The notes under the pieces were generated by a model that was not told the DNA's origin, made no database searches, and saw only the letters and a program-made list of their open reading frames with translations. Shown one piece after another: positions 18,393 through 27,838 of a stretch of DNA of 64,000 nucleotides (position 1 is the stretch's first letter; each line of letters begins with the position of its first letter). Location: contig CP150588.1 of NCBI GenBank assembly GCA_049487715.1, forward strand, positions 1 to 64,000, written 5' to 3'. This stretch comes from Pycnococcus provasolii (taxonomy: Eukaryota > Chlorophyta > Pseudoscourfieldiophyceae > Pseudoscourfieldiales). Position numbers and translations under genes: made by a program.

Positions 18393-20489
18393 TCACGCGT
18401 AGCGGTGCACGCCAAGCTCCTCCTCGCCACCGTCGTCCTTCTCGTCCTCGTCCTCGTCTTCGTTCTTCTTCTCACTCTCTTTCTTCTCCAACGCCGCCAT
18501 CCTCGAGCCAAGCTGCGCGTATCCATCGGCCCAGTTGCTGATCAGCATGCGTCGACCTTCGTTGCCTACGAGCACGTCTGTAACATTCACGCCACGGCAC
18601 GCCTTGATGCGAAGCGCAAGCCAGGCAAGCTCGAGCATCAGGATGTAAGCAGAGTCGTAGCGTCCCGGGCCGAGCTCGTTGGGAATGCGTACATCCAGCA
18701 CGTTGTTGAAGTTGTAATGTCCATCATCGGCGACGGGGCTGGAGTCGTCAATCGTCCACTCTGTATCGACGACATACTTGTAGCGGTACGTTCCCGGGGG
18801 CAGGTTCGACACTTTCAGCACGTGCGTTGGACTCCTCGCGTGAATCGTCGGCTCCACTGGCATCATGGAAACGGGACGTGACCATCCTCCAGGACCGAGC
18901 ACGTCGCCAGCCACCTGCACGTGTTTGCCACCTCCACACCACTTCAGCTCAGACGTCATGCGGTGTTTGTGGCTTGAGGCGATGTGCTGGAATCGACGGC
19001 CACTCTTCAGCATGTCGTTCGTCGCGCCGTTCACGAGCCGACTGACGTCCTCCGATACGATGTCGTACTCGTAGAACATGCTGTTCGCCGTCACGTACCG
19101 GCTTGCGCTTGCGGCGTCGAGGCCCATGGCCCAGCTCACGTAAGCCGTTAGCGCGCATGCCGACGCAAAGGCCCATCGGTGATACGAGCACAGCTCATCC
19201 TCGTACGCGCCGAAGCATCCTCGACGAAGCACGAGGATCGGGTCGGTCATTTTCCTGTCCTCCTCCGACTCATTCTCCTGTTCCGCCTCGTCACGCATCG
19301 CCTTGAGGAACTTGTGAGGAGGAAGAAGTCGGCACAGGCTGGCGACAATCAGCGGAAGAGCCGCACGAAGCGCGCCGTTGTTGGGTTCGAAGCTCACGAC
19401 AAGACGTTTGTGGCGTTCGTTGTCATTCTGCTGGGAATTGTCGGTGGGTGTTTTCCCCATCGCGAGGTCTACGATGCCAGCAGCGAGCGTATCTCCATTT
19501 GGCTGCCAGTCTGGATCTCGCGCGATGGCAATGCCTGGCAAGACGCGAACAACGCCATCTCGAGTCAGCTCAGGCATTGCGCACAAGGGTGCATCTGCGA
19601 CAGGAGTACCCAGCACATTTTGGCATAGCCTCAGTGCCTCCACACGCCTATTTCGAGCAGACTTGGGAAGGGTCATCACGCGGTGCTTGACAATACCGTT
19701 CTGTGCTGGAGCACCAAGAGCTGATGATGACGATGAGGGTGAGCTGCTGCCGCCTGTTCCTCCGTCACGCCGCTGCTTCCTCTGCTTTTCGTCACTGATC
19801 CCGTCGACTCGCTCGATCGTCGTAGGCGGCGTTGCGGGCGAGGCACCACCCTCGTTGCTGACAGCTGGCGTAGGTCGCTCGAGAACGAGGTGCACTGAAT
19901 TTCCACACCTATTTCGTATCGCATAGAGCACGCGGCTGAAATCCTCGGCGTCCCACATCTCACTCCCGAATACGCTCGACACGCTTCGCACGATATCCCC
20001 AACAGCGACGAGCTTGGACTCCGCCGCAGGTCCGTGCGGGTCGAGTTCGCCGACGACGACGTGTCCGAGCGGGCTTTTCGCGAAGCGTATGCCAACCGGT
20101 TTGTCCAGCTCGATGTGGTACGCCTCAAAGCTGAACATGTTTCCCGCAGGTTGCGTGTCGGGGCTGTGAAACACTTGTTCAGGCGCTTCCATGACCGACG
20201 CCTCGGTCGTGTTTGTTTGGAGAGGTTCTTGGACGGCGCACTGAGTTTGGATGGGACGACGATGTGATGATGACGATGAGGAGGAGGATGACGCTACGGC
20301 GCCGGCTTTTTTGACTGAGCGCGGGAAATGAGGTGCGGCAGAAGAGCACGCCCTACTACTACAGCTCGCACATCTAAAGCAGCTTCTTGTCATCGTCGTC
20401 GTCGTCTGATTCCGATGGTGATGATGATGATTCCGGTGGTGAAGCCCAGAAGTACGCTTGCACGTCAATAATGTCGTTTGCACAAACAT
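18393..20489 (-). CDS. LSF1-like protein: PDZ, degenerate phosphatase-like, CBM48
   Basis: 698 residues; an ATG at 20393 (MTRSCFRCASCSS) is an alternative start. The N terminus is Ser/Arg/Ala-rich and fits a plastid transit peptide. Residues about 120-206 form a PDZ-like domain (LDKPVGIRFAKSPLGHVVVG, VAVGDIVRSV, VHLVLERP), close in wording to LSF1 of plants. Residues 280-500 align in layout with the LSF1/SEX4 dual-specificity phosphatase, but no Cx5R loop is present; the loop position reads VLRRGCFGAYEDELCSYHRW. Residues 510-600 are a CBM48 glycogen/starch-binding domain (VQVAGDVLGPGGWSRPV, LPPGTYRYKYVVDTEWTIDD). LSF1 promotes starch breakdown as a scaffold for beta-amylase. This protein looks like a catalytically dead version of the same architecture. 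Confidence 0.75.
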   Translation of the reverse strand: MFVQTTLLTCKRTSGLHHRNHHHHHRNQTTTTMTRSCFRCASCSSRACSSAAPHFPRSVKKAGAVASSSSSSSSSHRRPIQTQCAVQEPLQTNTTEASVMEAPEQVFHSPDTQPAGNMFSFEAYHIELDKPVGIRFAKSPLGHVVVGELDPHGPAAESKLVAVGDIVRSVSSVFGSEMWDAEDFSRVLYAIRNRCGNSVHLVLERPTPAVSNEGGASPATPPTTIERVDGISDEKQRKQRRDGGTGGSSSPSSSSSALGAPAQNGIVKHRVMTLPKSARNRRVEALRLCQNVLGTPVADAPLCAMPELTRDGVVRVLPGIAIARDPDWQPNGDTLAAGIVDLAMGKTPTDNSQQNDNERHKRLVVSFEPNNGALRAALPLIVASLCRLLPPHKFLKAMRDEAEQENESEEDRKMTDPILVLRRGCFGAYEDELCSYHRWAFASACALTAYVSWAMGLDAASASRYVTANSMFYEYDIVSEDVSRLVNGATNDMLKSGRRFQHIASSHKHRMTSELKWCGGGKHVQVAGDVLGPGGWSRPVSMMPVEPTIHARSPTHVLKVSNLPPGTYRYKYVVDTEWTIDDSSPVADDGHYNFNNVLDVRIPNELGPGRYDSAYILMLELAWLALRIKACRGVNVTDVLVGNEGRRMLISNWADGYAQLGSRMAALEKKESEKKNEDEDEDEKDDGGEEELGVHRYA

Positions 20490-21166
20490 GTCTCGCAGTT
20501 GCAGTTGTTGTACTCAGACTTCCTTGCTTCTTCTGAAGTAAAAAAAAAAAATCAGAGGAAGAAACCAAGAGCCAACGAAGAGCTGTAGTGAATAACAACC
20601 ACAGCGCTGTGGTGTATGTAGTAACTAACACAAGAGAACAAACACACTAACACACAAGAGCACAAACAAGAAACACAAGGTGGCCCGACAGGAGGAGGTT
20701 TGCCAATGACAAGTTCGGATAAGATAAGGGGAAAGGGGGGGAGGTCTGAAAAATAAGACGTCTGTGGGGGGCGGAGAAACGCTTTGAAATATCAAAAAAA
20801 AAGGGCGACCCAGTCTGGACCACGAAATGCAAATGCAGAAACAAAACATTTCCCAGGCTTCGAAGCGAAAAAGAGTAAAAAAGAGGCGGAAAGAAACGCT
20901 GACCTGGCAGGGCACCAAGAAACTAAGAAACTCGGACATCGGAGGAGGAGTGCACTGGGGGAAGGTCCAGGGGGGGGGTGAAGCATTTGGGGGTTTGGAA
21001 TTTGGGGGTTTGGTCGATTTTTTCTTTCTTCTGTTTAGGGGTTTATAGGATGGGTTTAGGGGTTGAGATGTTTGATTTTTCGAAGGTAACGCGTCCTCCT
21101 TCCTCCTTCCTCCTTCTTTCTTGTGTTTTTTTTCCTCGGCGCACTCCACCTCACCTCACTCCCGTC
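20490..21166. other. Divergent intergenic region upstream of SWEET
   Basis: It contains an ACA-rich stretch (20630-20690) and several G runs. At 20969-21010 a run of nine Gs is followed by two TTTGGGGGTTTGG-like units, a sequence able to form a G-quadruplex. A pyrimidine-rich CCTCCTTCC stretch at 21092-21118 precedes the SWEET start. No gene is seen. Confidence 0.45.
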
Positions 21167-21937
21167 ATGTCGTCAGCCACAGACATCTCTAGTGGTGACG
21201 GTCATCACCTCAACGACTCCGCGTTCGTACAGCAAGCTGTGGGGTGGGCCGCCGTCGTCGCGACGCTCTTCTACTTCGCCGCACCCATCAAGGACGTGTT
21301 CGGCGAAAACGGAATCGTGAAAACGAGAACCAACGCAAACCTCGCAACCGGGTTCCCGTACTTTGCATCCTTCTACAACTGTGCGCTGTGGGTGATGTAC
21401 GCCGCGGGGGACCTGCCAAAACTTATGCAGCCTCTCGCAATCAATATACTGGGCGTGTCGCTGCAACTCAGCTTCCTCACGTGCTACTGGTACTACGCCA
21501 CCGAGAAGGACGACCTCGTCAGCTGTCGACGAGCTTTCTTCGGGGGCGCGTTCATCGTCGTAGTCGCGTTCGCCGTGTGCGAAAGCATGCACAGCTTCAA
21601 GCCGTTTGGAGACTTTGCCATGGTCATGAACATCATCATGTACTACAGCCCACTTGCCGCGTTCGCGACGGTCGTGCGTGAGAAGAGCGTCGCGCGCATG
21701 CCACTCGCACCTCTCGTGCTCACACTTGTGTGCAGCCTGCTGTGGCTCACGTACGGGTACATGATTCGTGACATTCCAATCATGACACCCAACGCGTGTG
21801 GCGTTCTCCTGGGAATCGCGCAGCTGTCCGTTTATGCGTACTTCTCAATCTCCTATGGAACGAAGCGACCAGACGACGTGGAGGCGAACGCAACCGCGGA
21901 GGCGAACGAGCAGCAGAGGCTCATCAACTCGACGTGA
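21167..21937 (+). CDS. SWEET-family sugar transporter (MtN3/saliva)
   Basis: From the ATG at 21167 (MSSATDISSG) the protein is 256 residues with seven hydrophobic segments in the 3+1+3 SWEET pattern. Conserved points include AVVATLFYFAAPIKDVF in helix 1, NILGVSLQLSFLTCYW in the first repeat, and NIIMYYSPLAAFATVVREKS in the second repeat, containing the MYxSPL motif; GVLLGIAQLSVYAYF is the last helix. SWEETs are bidirectional facilitators for mono- or disaccharides at plasma, vacuolar or plastid membranes. The upstream open frame (20978-21166) is rejected as coding because it is G-tract-derived. Substrate and membrane cannot be inferred. Confidence 0.92.
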   Translation: MSSATDISSGDGHHLNDSAFVQQAVGWAAVVATLFYFAAPIKDVFGENGIVKTRTNANLATGFPYFASFYNCALWVMYAAGDLPKLMQPLAINILGVSLQLSFLTCYWYYATEKDDLVSCRRAFFGGAFIVVVAFAVCESMHSFKPFGDFAMVMNIIMYYSPLAAFATVVREKSVARMPLAPLVLTLVCSLLWLTYGYMIRDIPIMTPNACGVLLGIAQLSVYAYFSISYGTKRPDDVEANATAEANEQQRLINST

Positions 21938-21987
21938 TTGAATAGAATAGACAGCACCTGTAGAAAAAAAAATTACCTAATATTGTT

Positions 21988-22947
21988 TTACACCTTTCGC
22001 ATCAGACCGTGCTCGTTACGTTTCATCGTCGCCGCGGTTGTAGCGGTTGTCGTTTGCAGTGACACGGACGCACCCGGACTTTTCTTCGCAGCTGCTAAGG
22101 ATGCGCGCAGACGTGCCTGAATCTCGACGTCGTCAGGCTTGAGCTTGTATGCGACCGCGTACGAGCGTGCTGCCATGGCGTTTCGTCCCTGCGACGTGAG
22201 CACGTCACCTACCTGGATATGTGCCAAGTGACTGTTTGGCGCCATTCTCACAGCCGTGGCGGCATCTTCCGACGCGCGGTCGTGCAGCAGCAACGCAGCG
22301 TGGCACTTCGACCTCTGCACGAACAACAGGGCGTTCGACGGTTCCGCACGGATCGTGTCCGTGTACAGTCGACACGCGTTTGCAAAGTCACCCACCTCAT
22401 ATGCACCACGTGCGTGAAAACTCATCGCCGACTCGCGCGAAGAACGAGAAGGCGAATTGTCCAGCTGGTTCTGCTGCTGGTGGTGCTCACCACCACGAGA
22501 ACGCTCGTCGGCGTCGTCGTGCTCGTACCCTTCCTTTTCGCTAGCTTCTAACAGCCGTGCGGAGATGACTCGTTGTTCGAACGCTCTCTGGTCAAAAGCG
22601 CGTGCCACTCGCGAGGCGACATCCAACGAGTCGAAGTACACGTAGATGCGGGATGGCGTTGACTCTTTTTGTGATTCGTTCGAGCTCGCGAGAGATTCCG
22701 GCACTTTCGGCGTGGATACGCCAAGAACGTTACCCCATTTTCCGCACTCCCCCTCGACTTCTCGCACCATGTCATTTCTTATGGACGCGTCCATCATATC
22801 CGCACAGTCACAGAGGTTCAACAAAAGCACGCCGTAGGATGAGGATGGCGCAGATGATGAAGTTGAGACCACCAATGCACCACCACCACCATTGTACTCG
22901 TCACCCTTTTCTTCTTCTTCTGCGTATTGTTGTTGGGACGGCGCCAT
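21988..22947 (-). CDS. UHM/RRM-like domain fused to TPR repeats
   Basis: 319 residues. Residues 38-136 form an RRM of the U2AF-homology-motif (UHM) kind: YGVLLLNLCDC, a long acidic helix 1 (DMVREVEGECGKWGNVLGVS), RIYVYFDSLDVASRVARAF, then QRAFEQRVISARLL. The R-A-F at 121-123 falls where UHMs carry the Arg-X-Phe loop that grips a ligand tryptophan. After a polar linker, residues 173-285 are three TPR units of STI1-like sequence (GAYEVGDFANACRLYTDTIR, SNALLFVQRSKCHAALLLHD, SHLAHIQVGDVLTSQGRNA). UHMs occur in splicing factors and TPRs bind chaperones or peptides. The combined function is unknown. Confidence 0.75.
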   Translation of the reverse strand: MAPSQQQYAEEEEKGDEYNGGGGALVVSTSSSAPSSSYGVLLLNLCDCADMMDASIRNDMVREVEGECGKWGNVLGVSTPKVPESLASSNESQKESTPSRIYVYFDSLDVASRVARAFDQRAFEQRVISARLLEASEKEGYEHDDADERSRGGEHHQQQNQLDNSPSRSSRESAMSFHARGAYEVGDFANACRLYTDTIRAEPSNALLFVQRSKCHAALLLHDRASEDAATAVRMAPNSHLAHIQVGDVLTSQGRNAMAARSYAVAYKLKPDDVEIQARLRASLAAAKKSPGASVSLQTTTATTAATMKRNEHGLMRKV

Positions 22948-23560
22948 TATATATTCCTTCTCCCACCGGCCGGCAAGAAGAACGAAATCGAACCTTCTTC
23001 CCCCCGGTTCCCCATTGGATGGGCAATCCCAAAAGAAACGGTCAAAATCCCAAACCCCGAATAATGTAAAAATAAAAACCCCGAATGTAAAAACCCCGAA
23101 TAATCATCATCCAAAAGGAAATGGAAAACGAAAAAGGAAAAACGAACACCCCCAAACAGCCCAAACAGCCCAAACTCCCACCAACTATCGTAGCTGATGA
23201 CACAACTGGTGAACTGGCTCAAAGTTCTCCCTCCATTGAATTGAAGGAGAAGGAATCAATCAACGAATCAAGGAAGGAAGGAAGGAAGGAATTCAAGCGA
23301 CAAGAAGTGGCACCCCCCCGGGGGTGGACCCATCAAATGGAAAGGCACCCCCAGTCACCAGGCACCAAGTTCCCCCATCCATCCCGACTATATCGAGTGG
23401 GACCCAAAAGGAGGCGGGTACTTCCTAGGATCGTCCGGTCCCCCCCCCTTTATAGTTTATCTTCCCCCCAGCCCCAGCCTCTGGGGACCGCACACTATCT
23501 TTTCATCTCCCCAGCCCAAGTTCTCGATCACAACCTCGCACACACTCTCCTTACTTTACC
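22948..23560. other. Divergent intergenic region, UHM-TPR / KAS III
   Basis: It contains two ACCCCGAATRTAAAA-type units (about 23072-23106) and an AAGG microsatellite (23272-23290). C-rich tracts lie at 23313-23322 and 23440-23452. Otherwise featureless. Confidence 0.45.
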
Positions 23561-24808
23561 ATGGCGTATCTCGCTCAGCACAGACCTCAGCACACGTGTG
23601 CATCGCGATGCTTAGACTCGTCGTCGTCCGTGCGTCGGTACAGGACACAACCAGGGTCCGTTCCTTCCAGATACCAAACGACCACGGCGTCCGCAGCACA
23701 AGCAGCGGCATCGTCGTCGTCGTCGTCGGCCGCATCTGCAGCGACGAAAACGGCAAGCAGTGAAAACGCACACAAGTACGCCGCGGGCGTGCGCTTCGCC
23801 GGGTGCGGGGCAGCCGCACCCGCGCTCTCGCTCTCCAACGACGACCTCTCGCAGTACGTTGAGACGAACGACGAGTGGATCAGAACACGAACGGGAATCG
23901 GCGCGCGACGCGTACTCAGCGGAGGGGAGACGGTCACGCAGCTCGCCGCGGATGCCTCGCGCGAGGCGATGGAAATGGCGGGTGTGACGCCCGAGGACGT
24001 CGACCTCATCCTCTTCGCGACGTCCACGCCCGACGACCTGTTCGGGGGGGCGTGCCTCCTCCAGGGCGCGATCGGGGCGAGCAACGCCGTCGCGTTCGAC
24101 ATCACCGCGGCGTGCAGCGGGTTCGTCGTCAGCCTCGCCACGGCGACGAGCTTCATTCGAAGTGGCGCGTACAAAACCGTGCTGGTCGTTGGCGCGGACG
24201 CACTCAGCAGGCAAACGGACTGGCGCGATCGAACCGTGTGCGTTCTGTTCGGAGATGGCGCGGGTGCCGCCGTGCTGACAGCCGCACCTAGCGAGGAAGG
24301 GTGCAACGTTCTTGGGTACGACATGAAGAGCGACGGGTCGAGAAACATGCACCTCGTGAGCCCGTACAGCGCGTACGTCACCGGCGAGGGTGACGAGGCG
24401 ACGACGGCGGCGCCGGAGGGTGGTCGACCAGCGACAAATGCCGCAGGACGTTTCGGAGATATCACGATGAACGGACAGGAGGTGTTCAAGTTTGCAGTCA
24501 GCACCGTGCCGGTTGTGATTGAAAGTGCGCTGGACAAGGCGGGTCTTGAAAGGGAGGATGTCGACTGGCTTGTCATGCACCAGGCGAATCAGCGCATTCT
24601 TGACGCCGCGGCGAAGCGCATGAAGCTTCCATCCGACCGCGTCGTGTCGAATTTGGCGAAGTACGGCAACACGAGTGCCGCTAGCGTTCCTCTCGCGCTC
24701 AGCGAGGCTGTGAGCGACGGCCGCATCAAGGATGGCGACGTGCTTGCGCTGGCTGGCTTTGGCGCGGGCTTGACGTGGGCTGGCATGATTGTGAAGTGGG
24801 GCAAATAG
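23561..24808 (+). CDS. KASIII: Plastid beta-ketoacyl-ACP synthase III (KAS III, FabH)
   Basis: 415 residues. The first ~65 are Ser/Ala/Arg-rich, a plastid transit peptide. The mature domain begins KYAAGVRFAGCGAAAPALSL. The FabH catalytic triad is visible: Cys 185 in AFDITAACSGF, His 340 in VMHQANQR and Asn 370 in NLAKYGNTSAAS. GFGAGLTWAGMIVKW is the standard C terminus. KAS III condenses acetyl-CoA with malonyl-ACP to begin plastid fatty-acid synthesis. Together with the DGAT2 gene at 50 kb the window holds the first condensing enzyme and a final acylation enzyme of oil synthesis, though they are too far apart to imply linkage. Nothing unusual is seen. Confidence 0.97.
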   Translation: MAYLAQHRPQHTCASRCLDSSSSVRRYRTQPGSVPSRYQTTTASAAQAAASSSSSSAASAATKTASSENAHKYAAGVRFAGCGAAAPALSLSNDDLSQYVETNDEWIRTRTGIGARRVLSGGETVTQLAADASREAMEMAGVTPEDVDLILFATSTPDDLFGGACLLQGAIGASNAVAFDITAACSGFVVSLATATSFIRSGAYKTVLVVGADALSRQTDWRDRTVCVLFGDGAGAAVLTAAPSEEGCNVLGYDMKSDGSRNMHLVSPYSAYVTGEGDEATTAAPEGGRPATNAAGRFGDITMNGQEVFKFAVSTVPVVIESALDKAGLEREDVDWLVMHQANQRILDAAAKRMKLPSDRVVSNLAKYGNTSAASVPLALSEAVSDGRIKDGDVLALAGFGAGLTWAGMIVKWGK

Positions 24809-25834
24809 AAAGGCGGATCCATCAAGCGACCAATCAATGCAACGACGTCCTGTAACTCCGAACTTTGGTTGGATTTGTTTATGGTGAAGCTTGTCACACG
24901 AAGAAGGCTCGAAGAGAGGGAAGAGCCCGAGGCTCAAATCACATCACATTTGTCGCATACAGCACGCCGAATCGCGACGCACTCCGTCCGTCCACTCATG
25001 CATTTGGATGGATCGTCGATCGCGACAAAGATAAATGCGAATCCCCTCCTCCTTTGTTGGCGTGACGCTTCCAAGGGTGTGTATGCCTGTTAAGACGAAA
25101 CACCGGTCGTCGCGACATTTTCCTTCCACTCCTACCTATATGTATAAATTCTCACACGGCACGAGTTCGTCGTGCACATTTCAGCGATGCGCCCTTGATA
25201 TGATGTAAGTTCTTCTATTTGTACCCAACATGTGACCAAACTTCTGAAAGAACCCCCAAAAGAACCCCGAAACCCGAACCAAACCCGAACAGGCACGAAC
25301 CAAACGAACCGATCCGAGAGAAATCGATCGTACCCTACCCTACAAAGAAGCAAGGAGGGAGGAAAAGGGAAAGAGTGACATCACATAGACTAGTTAACCG
25401 GTAGACTAGGATCAAATAGTCTACAGTGCACCCGGTACAGTGCAAAGCCAGGAGCAAAAAAAGAACAGGGGGAGCAACACCCATCAGGAACTTATCACAG
25501 GGGCCCATCACTTAGTACTCGCCCCATCAATCAGCACGTGCCTCACTTGATCCTCACCACCACCACCATCACCACCACCACCATCACCAGCTCCACCACC
25601 ATCAGCACCATCAGCAGCACACGTTATTGTTGTTGGACTTGGGATATATTGCGAGGATAGGGTAGTCTCTCAGGTTGTTGTCTCGTGTCAGAGAAGGTGT
25701 CAGAGACCCTCCGAGGACAACTCCCTCGGTGTCAGTTCCAGGGCAGTGAAACTTCTGACAGTCGACAGACACTTTGCTAACCACCTCTGGCCTTTCAGTC
25801 ACAGCGTGTTTCTTGTGTATACTGATATTGGCTC
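24809..25834. other. Intergenic region with CAC/CAT microsatellite
   Basis: About 1 kb. It includes AACCCCCAAAAGAACCCCGA-type C-rich tracts (25251-25290) and a CAC/CAT trinucleotide repeat at about 25556-25618. No open frame here resembles a protein. Confidence 0.5.
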
Positions 25835-27838
25835 ATGCCGCCGCGTTTATCTCGTCCTTGTCGTTTCATGAGAATGAGAATGAGGGTGAGTATGCCATTC
25901 TTCATATTCATCCTGCTGCTATCAATAGTCTCTGCGCATCAGACGTCTTCTGCTTCTTTGTCTTTGCCATCTGTGGACTACGCATCATCCGACGCCGCTT
26001 CGTGGGAATCGGCGGTGAGAAAGGCGTTCGTGATCCCGCGGGCGCCTGGTGTGCTCCTCGTCCGTAACGTACCCGAGTACGTCGACGCGAGGAAACATGC
26101 ACTCAACGGACTCGCAAAGTGCAACCGCACGTCGTTGAAAACAACGACGCTCGGGGACGGACACACGAAGAGGCACACCGTCGCGGCGAACACGGGACAG
26201 GCAATACGAACGGACGCGTGCGACGAACACACTCTACAAGCCATGGAAACACTGCGCGCTTCCATCGGAGACGCGTCCAGCGCCGCGCTAGCGCGACTCG
26301 ACGACGTACTGGGCACGTCCACAAACAGCTTCTTCGCGAACGCGGCAACACAGCCGGATGGACTCGACCACTTCCACGTGTACCCCGGTGGTGGTGGTGG
26401 TGGTGGCGGCGGCGTCGACGACGACGAACACGACGGGTTGCACGCGCACGTTGACGTGGGCGTCGCCATCGCCATGGTTCCCGCGCTGCAACTCGGCGAC
26501 GACAACGACGTCGGCAACGACAATGACAGCACGCCGTCAAGCCGCGGCCTTGTGCTGTTCGACGACGAAGGCAACACATGGGAACCGACCCTTCCTTCTG
26601 ACGCGGTGGTCATCCTGCTCGGCCAAGGCGCGTCGACGTGGGCGCCGGGTGCAGCCGCGTCCAACCTCAAGCCTGCGCTTCACTCGATGCGCGTGCCCGC
26701 AGGAGGACGTGCGTGGTACGGCCGCATGATTCTGCCACACCGAGCCACCACACTTCCCTCTGCACCCGACGTGACGTTCGGCGCATGGCGCGACGGTGCG
26801 CACGCCCTGTTTCAAAGGCATGGGGACAACGTCGAAGACACTGTGGGTTGCGGGTCCGTCTCTGCGATGACGACGACGACGACGACGACGACACCAGGAG
26901 CAGCAGCTGCAGCACGCCGTCAACTCAGCGACGAGGGGAGTTGCGGAAGCGATGCCATCTACTGCTGGATGTCGTGCGTGGTCGTGGACGAGAAAAAGCA
27001 CGGGTGCACGGCTGACGTGGCAGTCTGCCAGTCCACGAGCTCTTCGAAAACATGGCCGGAGGATTTTGGTGGGTTCCAAAATCCGTCGCACTGCGACGAC
27101 TGCGCCGTGACGTGCCCGTTGCCCCCGCCTCCGCCGCCTCCACCGGTGATACAGGTGCAAAGTGCGCCTGTCTCCGAAGAGTCTGCTAGCACATCGTCTT
27201 CGAGCACACGGAAGGCGGTCACATTGGATCGCAACGCGTACTGCAACGCGAACGTTCCATCGCTGTCGATGCGCATGGACGGCTTTCTCGCGGGTGCGGA
27301 CTGGCGGGAACCTTGCGTGTTGTACTTATTCAACTCGTGGGCCATTGAGACGCAGGCGCAGATGACTGCGGCTGTGTTTGGCACCATCTTGCTTGGCGTT
27401 ATTCTGCATGCAATTACATTCACGCGCATGTATATGCGTAAACGCCTAGCTGGCCACGTGAGATGGCTTCGTTACTGCGTGGAACTCCTTCTACATATGA
27501 GTGCAATGGTGTGCGCGTACTTCCTGATGCTCGTTGCAATGTCATATCAGGTGGAACTGTTCATGGGTGTGGTGGTTGGCCTTTCCATCGGGCACGTGGC
27601 ATTCATGAATTATCGTGCATGCTTTCCTACGACGATAAGAAGGAAAACGTGGGATGAAGAGAAGGGGCAGGAGGAGCTGGAGGAGAAGGAGGAGCAGGTA
27701 TTAGAAATGGTGGAGGAGGTTCTGCTCGATCCGTGCTGTCCCGGCGAGCTGACGGCAAAAACATCATCATGTTCACACAAACCCAAACCGCCGTGTCACG
27801 AAACCACCAACCCCGCCCCCGCATCGGAAGAGCTGTAA
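25835..27838 (+). CDS. Ctr-type copper transporter with 2OG-oxygenase-like ectodomain
   Basis: 667 residues. A signal peptide is present (MPFFIFILLLSIVSA; Met 12, 15 or 20 could be the true start). Residues about 60-325 resemble an Fe(II)/2-oxoglutarate oxygenase: H205-x-D207 in LHAHVDVG, a strand LVLFDDEG, then His 283 in PALHSMRVPAGGRAWYGRM with a following Arg. Residues 370-428 are Cys-rich (CGSDAIYCWMSC, CDDCAVTC). From 470 there is a Ctr transporter: MRMDGF Met motif, three membrane helices, MLVAM (565-569, the MxxxM of helix 2) and GLSIG (582-586, the GxxxG of helix 3). Ctr proteins import Cu(I) as trimers. The C-terminal tail is acidic with CC. The oxygenase reading is less certain than the Ctr domain. 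Confidence 0.8.
   Translation: MPPRLSRPCRFMRMRMRVSMPFFIFILLLSIVSAHQTSSASLSLPSVDYASSDAASWESAVRKAFVIPRAPGVLLVRNVPEYVDARKHALNGLAKCNRTSLKTTTLGDGHTKRHTVAANTGQAIRTDACDEHTLQAMETLRASIGDASSAALARLDDVLGTSTNSFFANAATQPDGLDHFHVYPGGGGGGGGGVDDDEHDGLHAHVDVGVAIAMVPALQLGDDNDVGNDNDSTPSSRGLVLFDDEGNTWEPTLPSDAVVILLGQGASTWAPGAAASNLKPALHSMRVPAGGRAWYGRMILPHRATTLPSAPDVTFGAWRDGAHALFQRHGDNVEDTVGCGSVSAMTTTTTTTTPGAAAAARRQLSDEGSCGSDAIYCWMSCVVVDEKKHGCTADVAVCQSTSSSKTWPEDFGGFQNPSHCDDCAVTCPLPPPPPPPPVIQVQSAPVSEESASTSSSSTRKAVTLDRNAYCNANVPSLSMRMDGFLAGADWREPCVLYLFNSWAIETQAQMTAAVFGTILLGVILHAITFTRMYMRKRLAGHVRWLRYCVELLLHMSAMVCAYFLMLVAMSYQVELFMGVVVGLSIGHVAFMNYRACFPTTIRRKTWDEEKGQEELEEKEEQVLEMVEEVLLDPCCPGELTAKTSSCSHKPKPPCHETTNPAPASEEL

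Noticed and set aside
20978-21166. N-terminal extension of SWEET
   Set aside because: Comes from G-tract DNA upstream; the ATG at 21167 lies just before the first helix as in the family.
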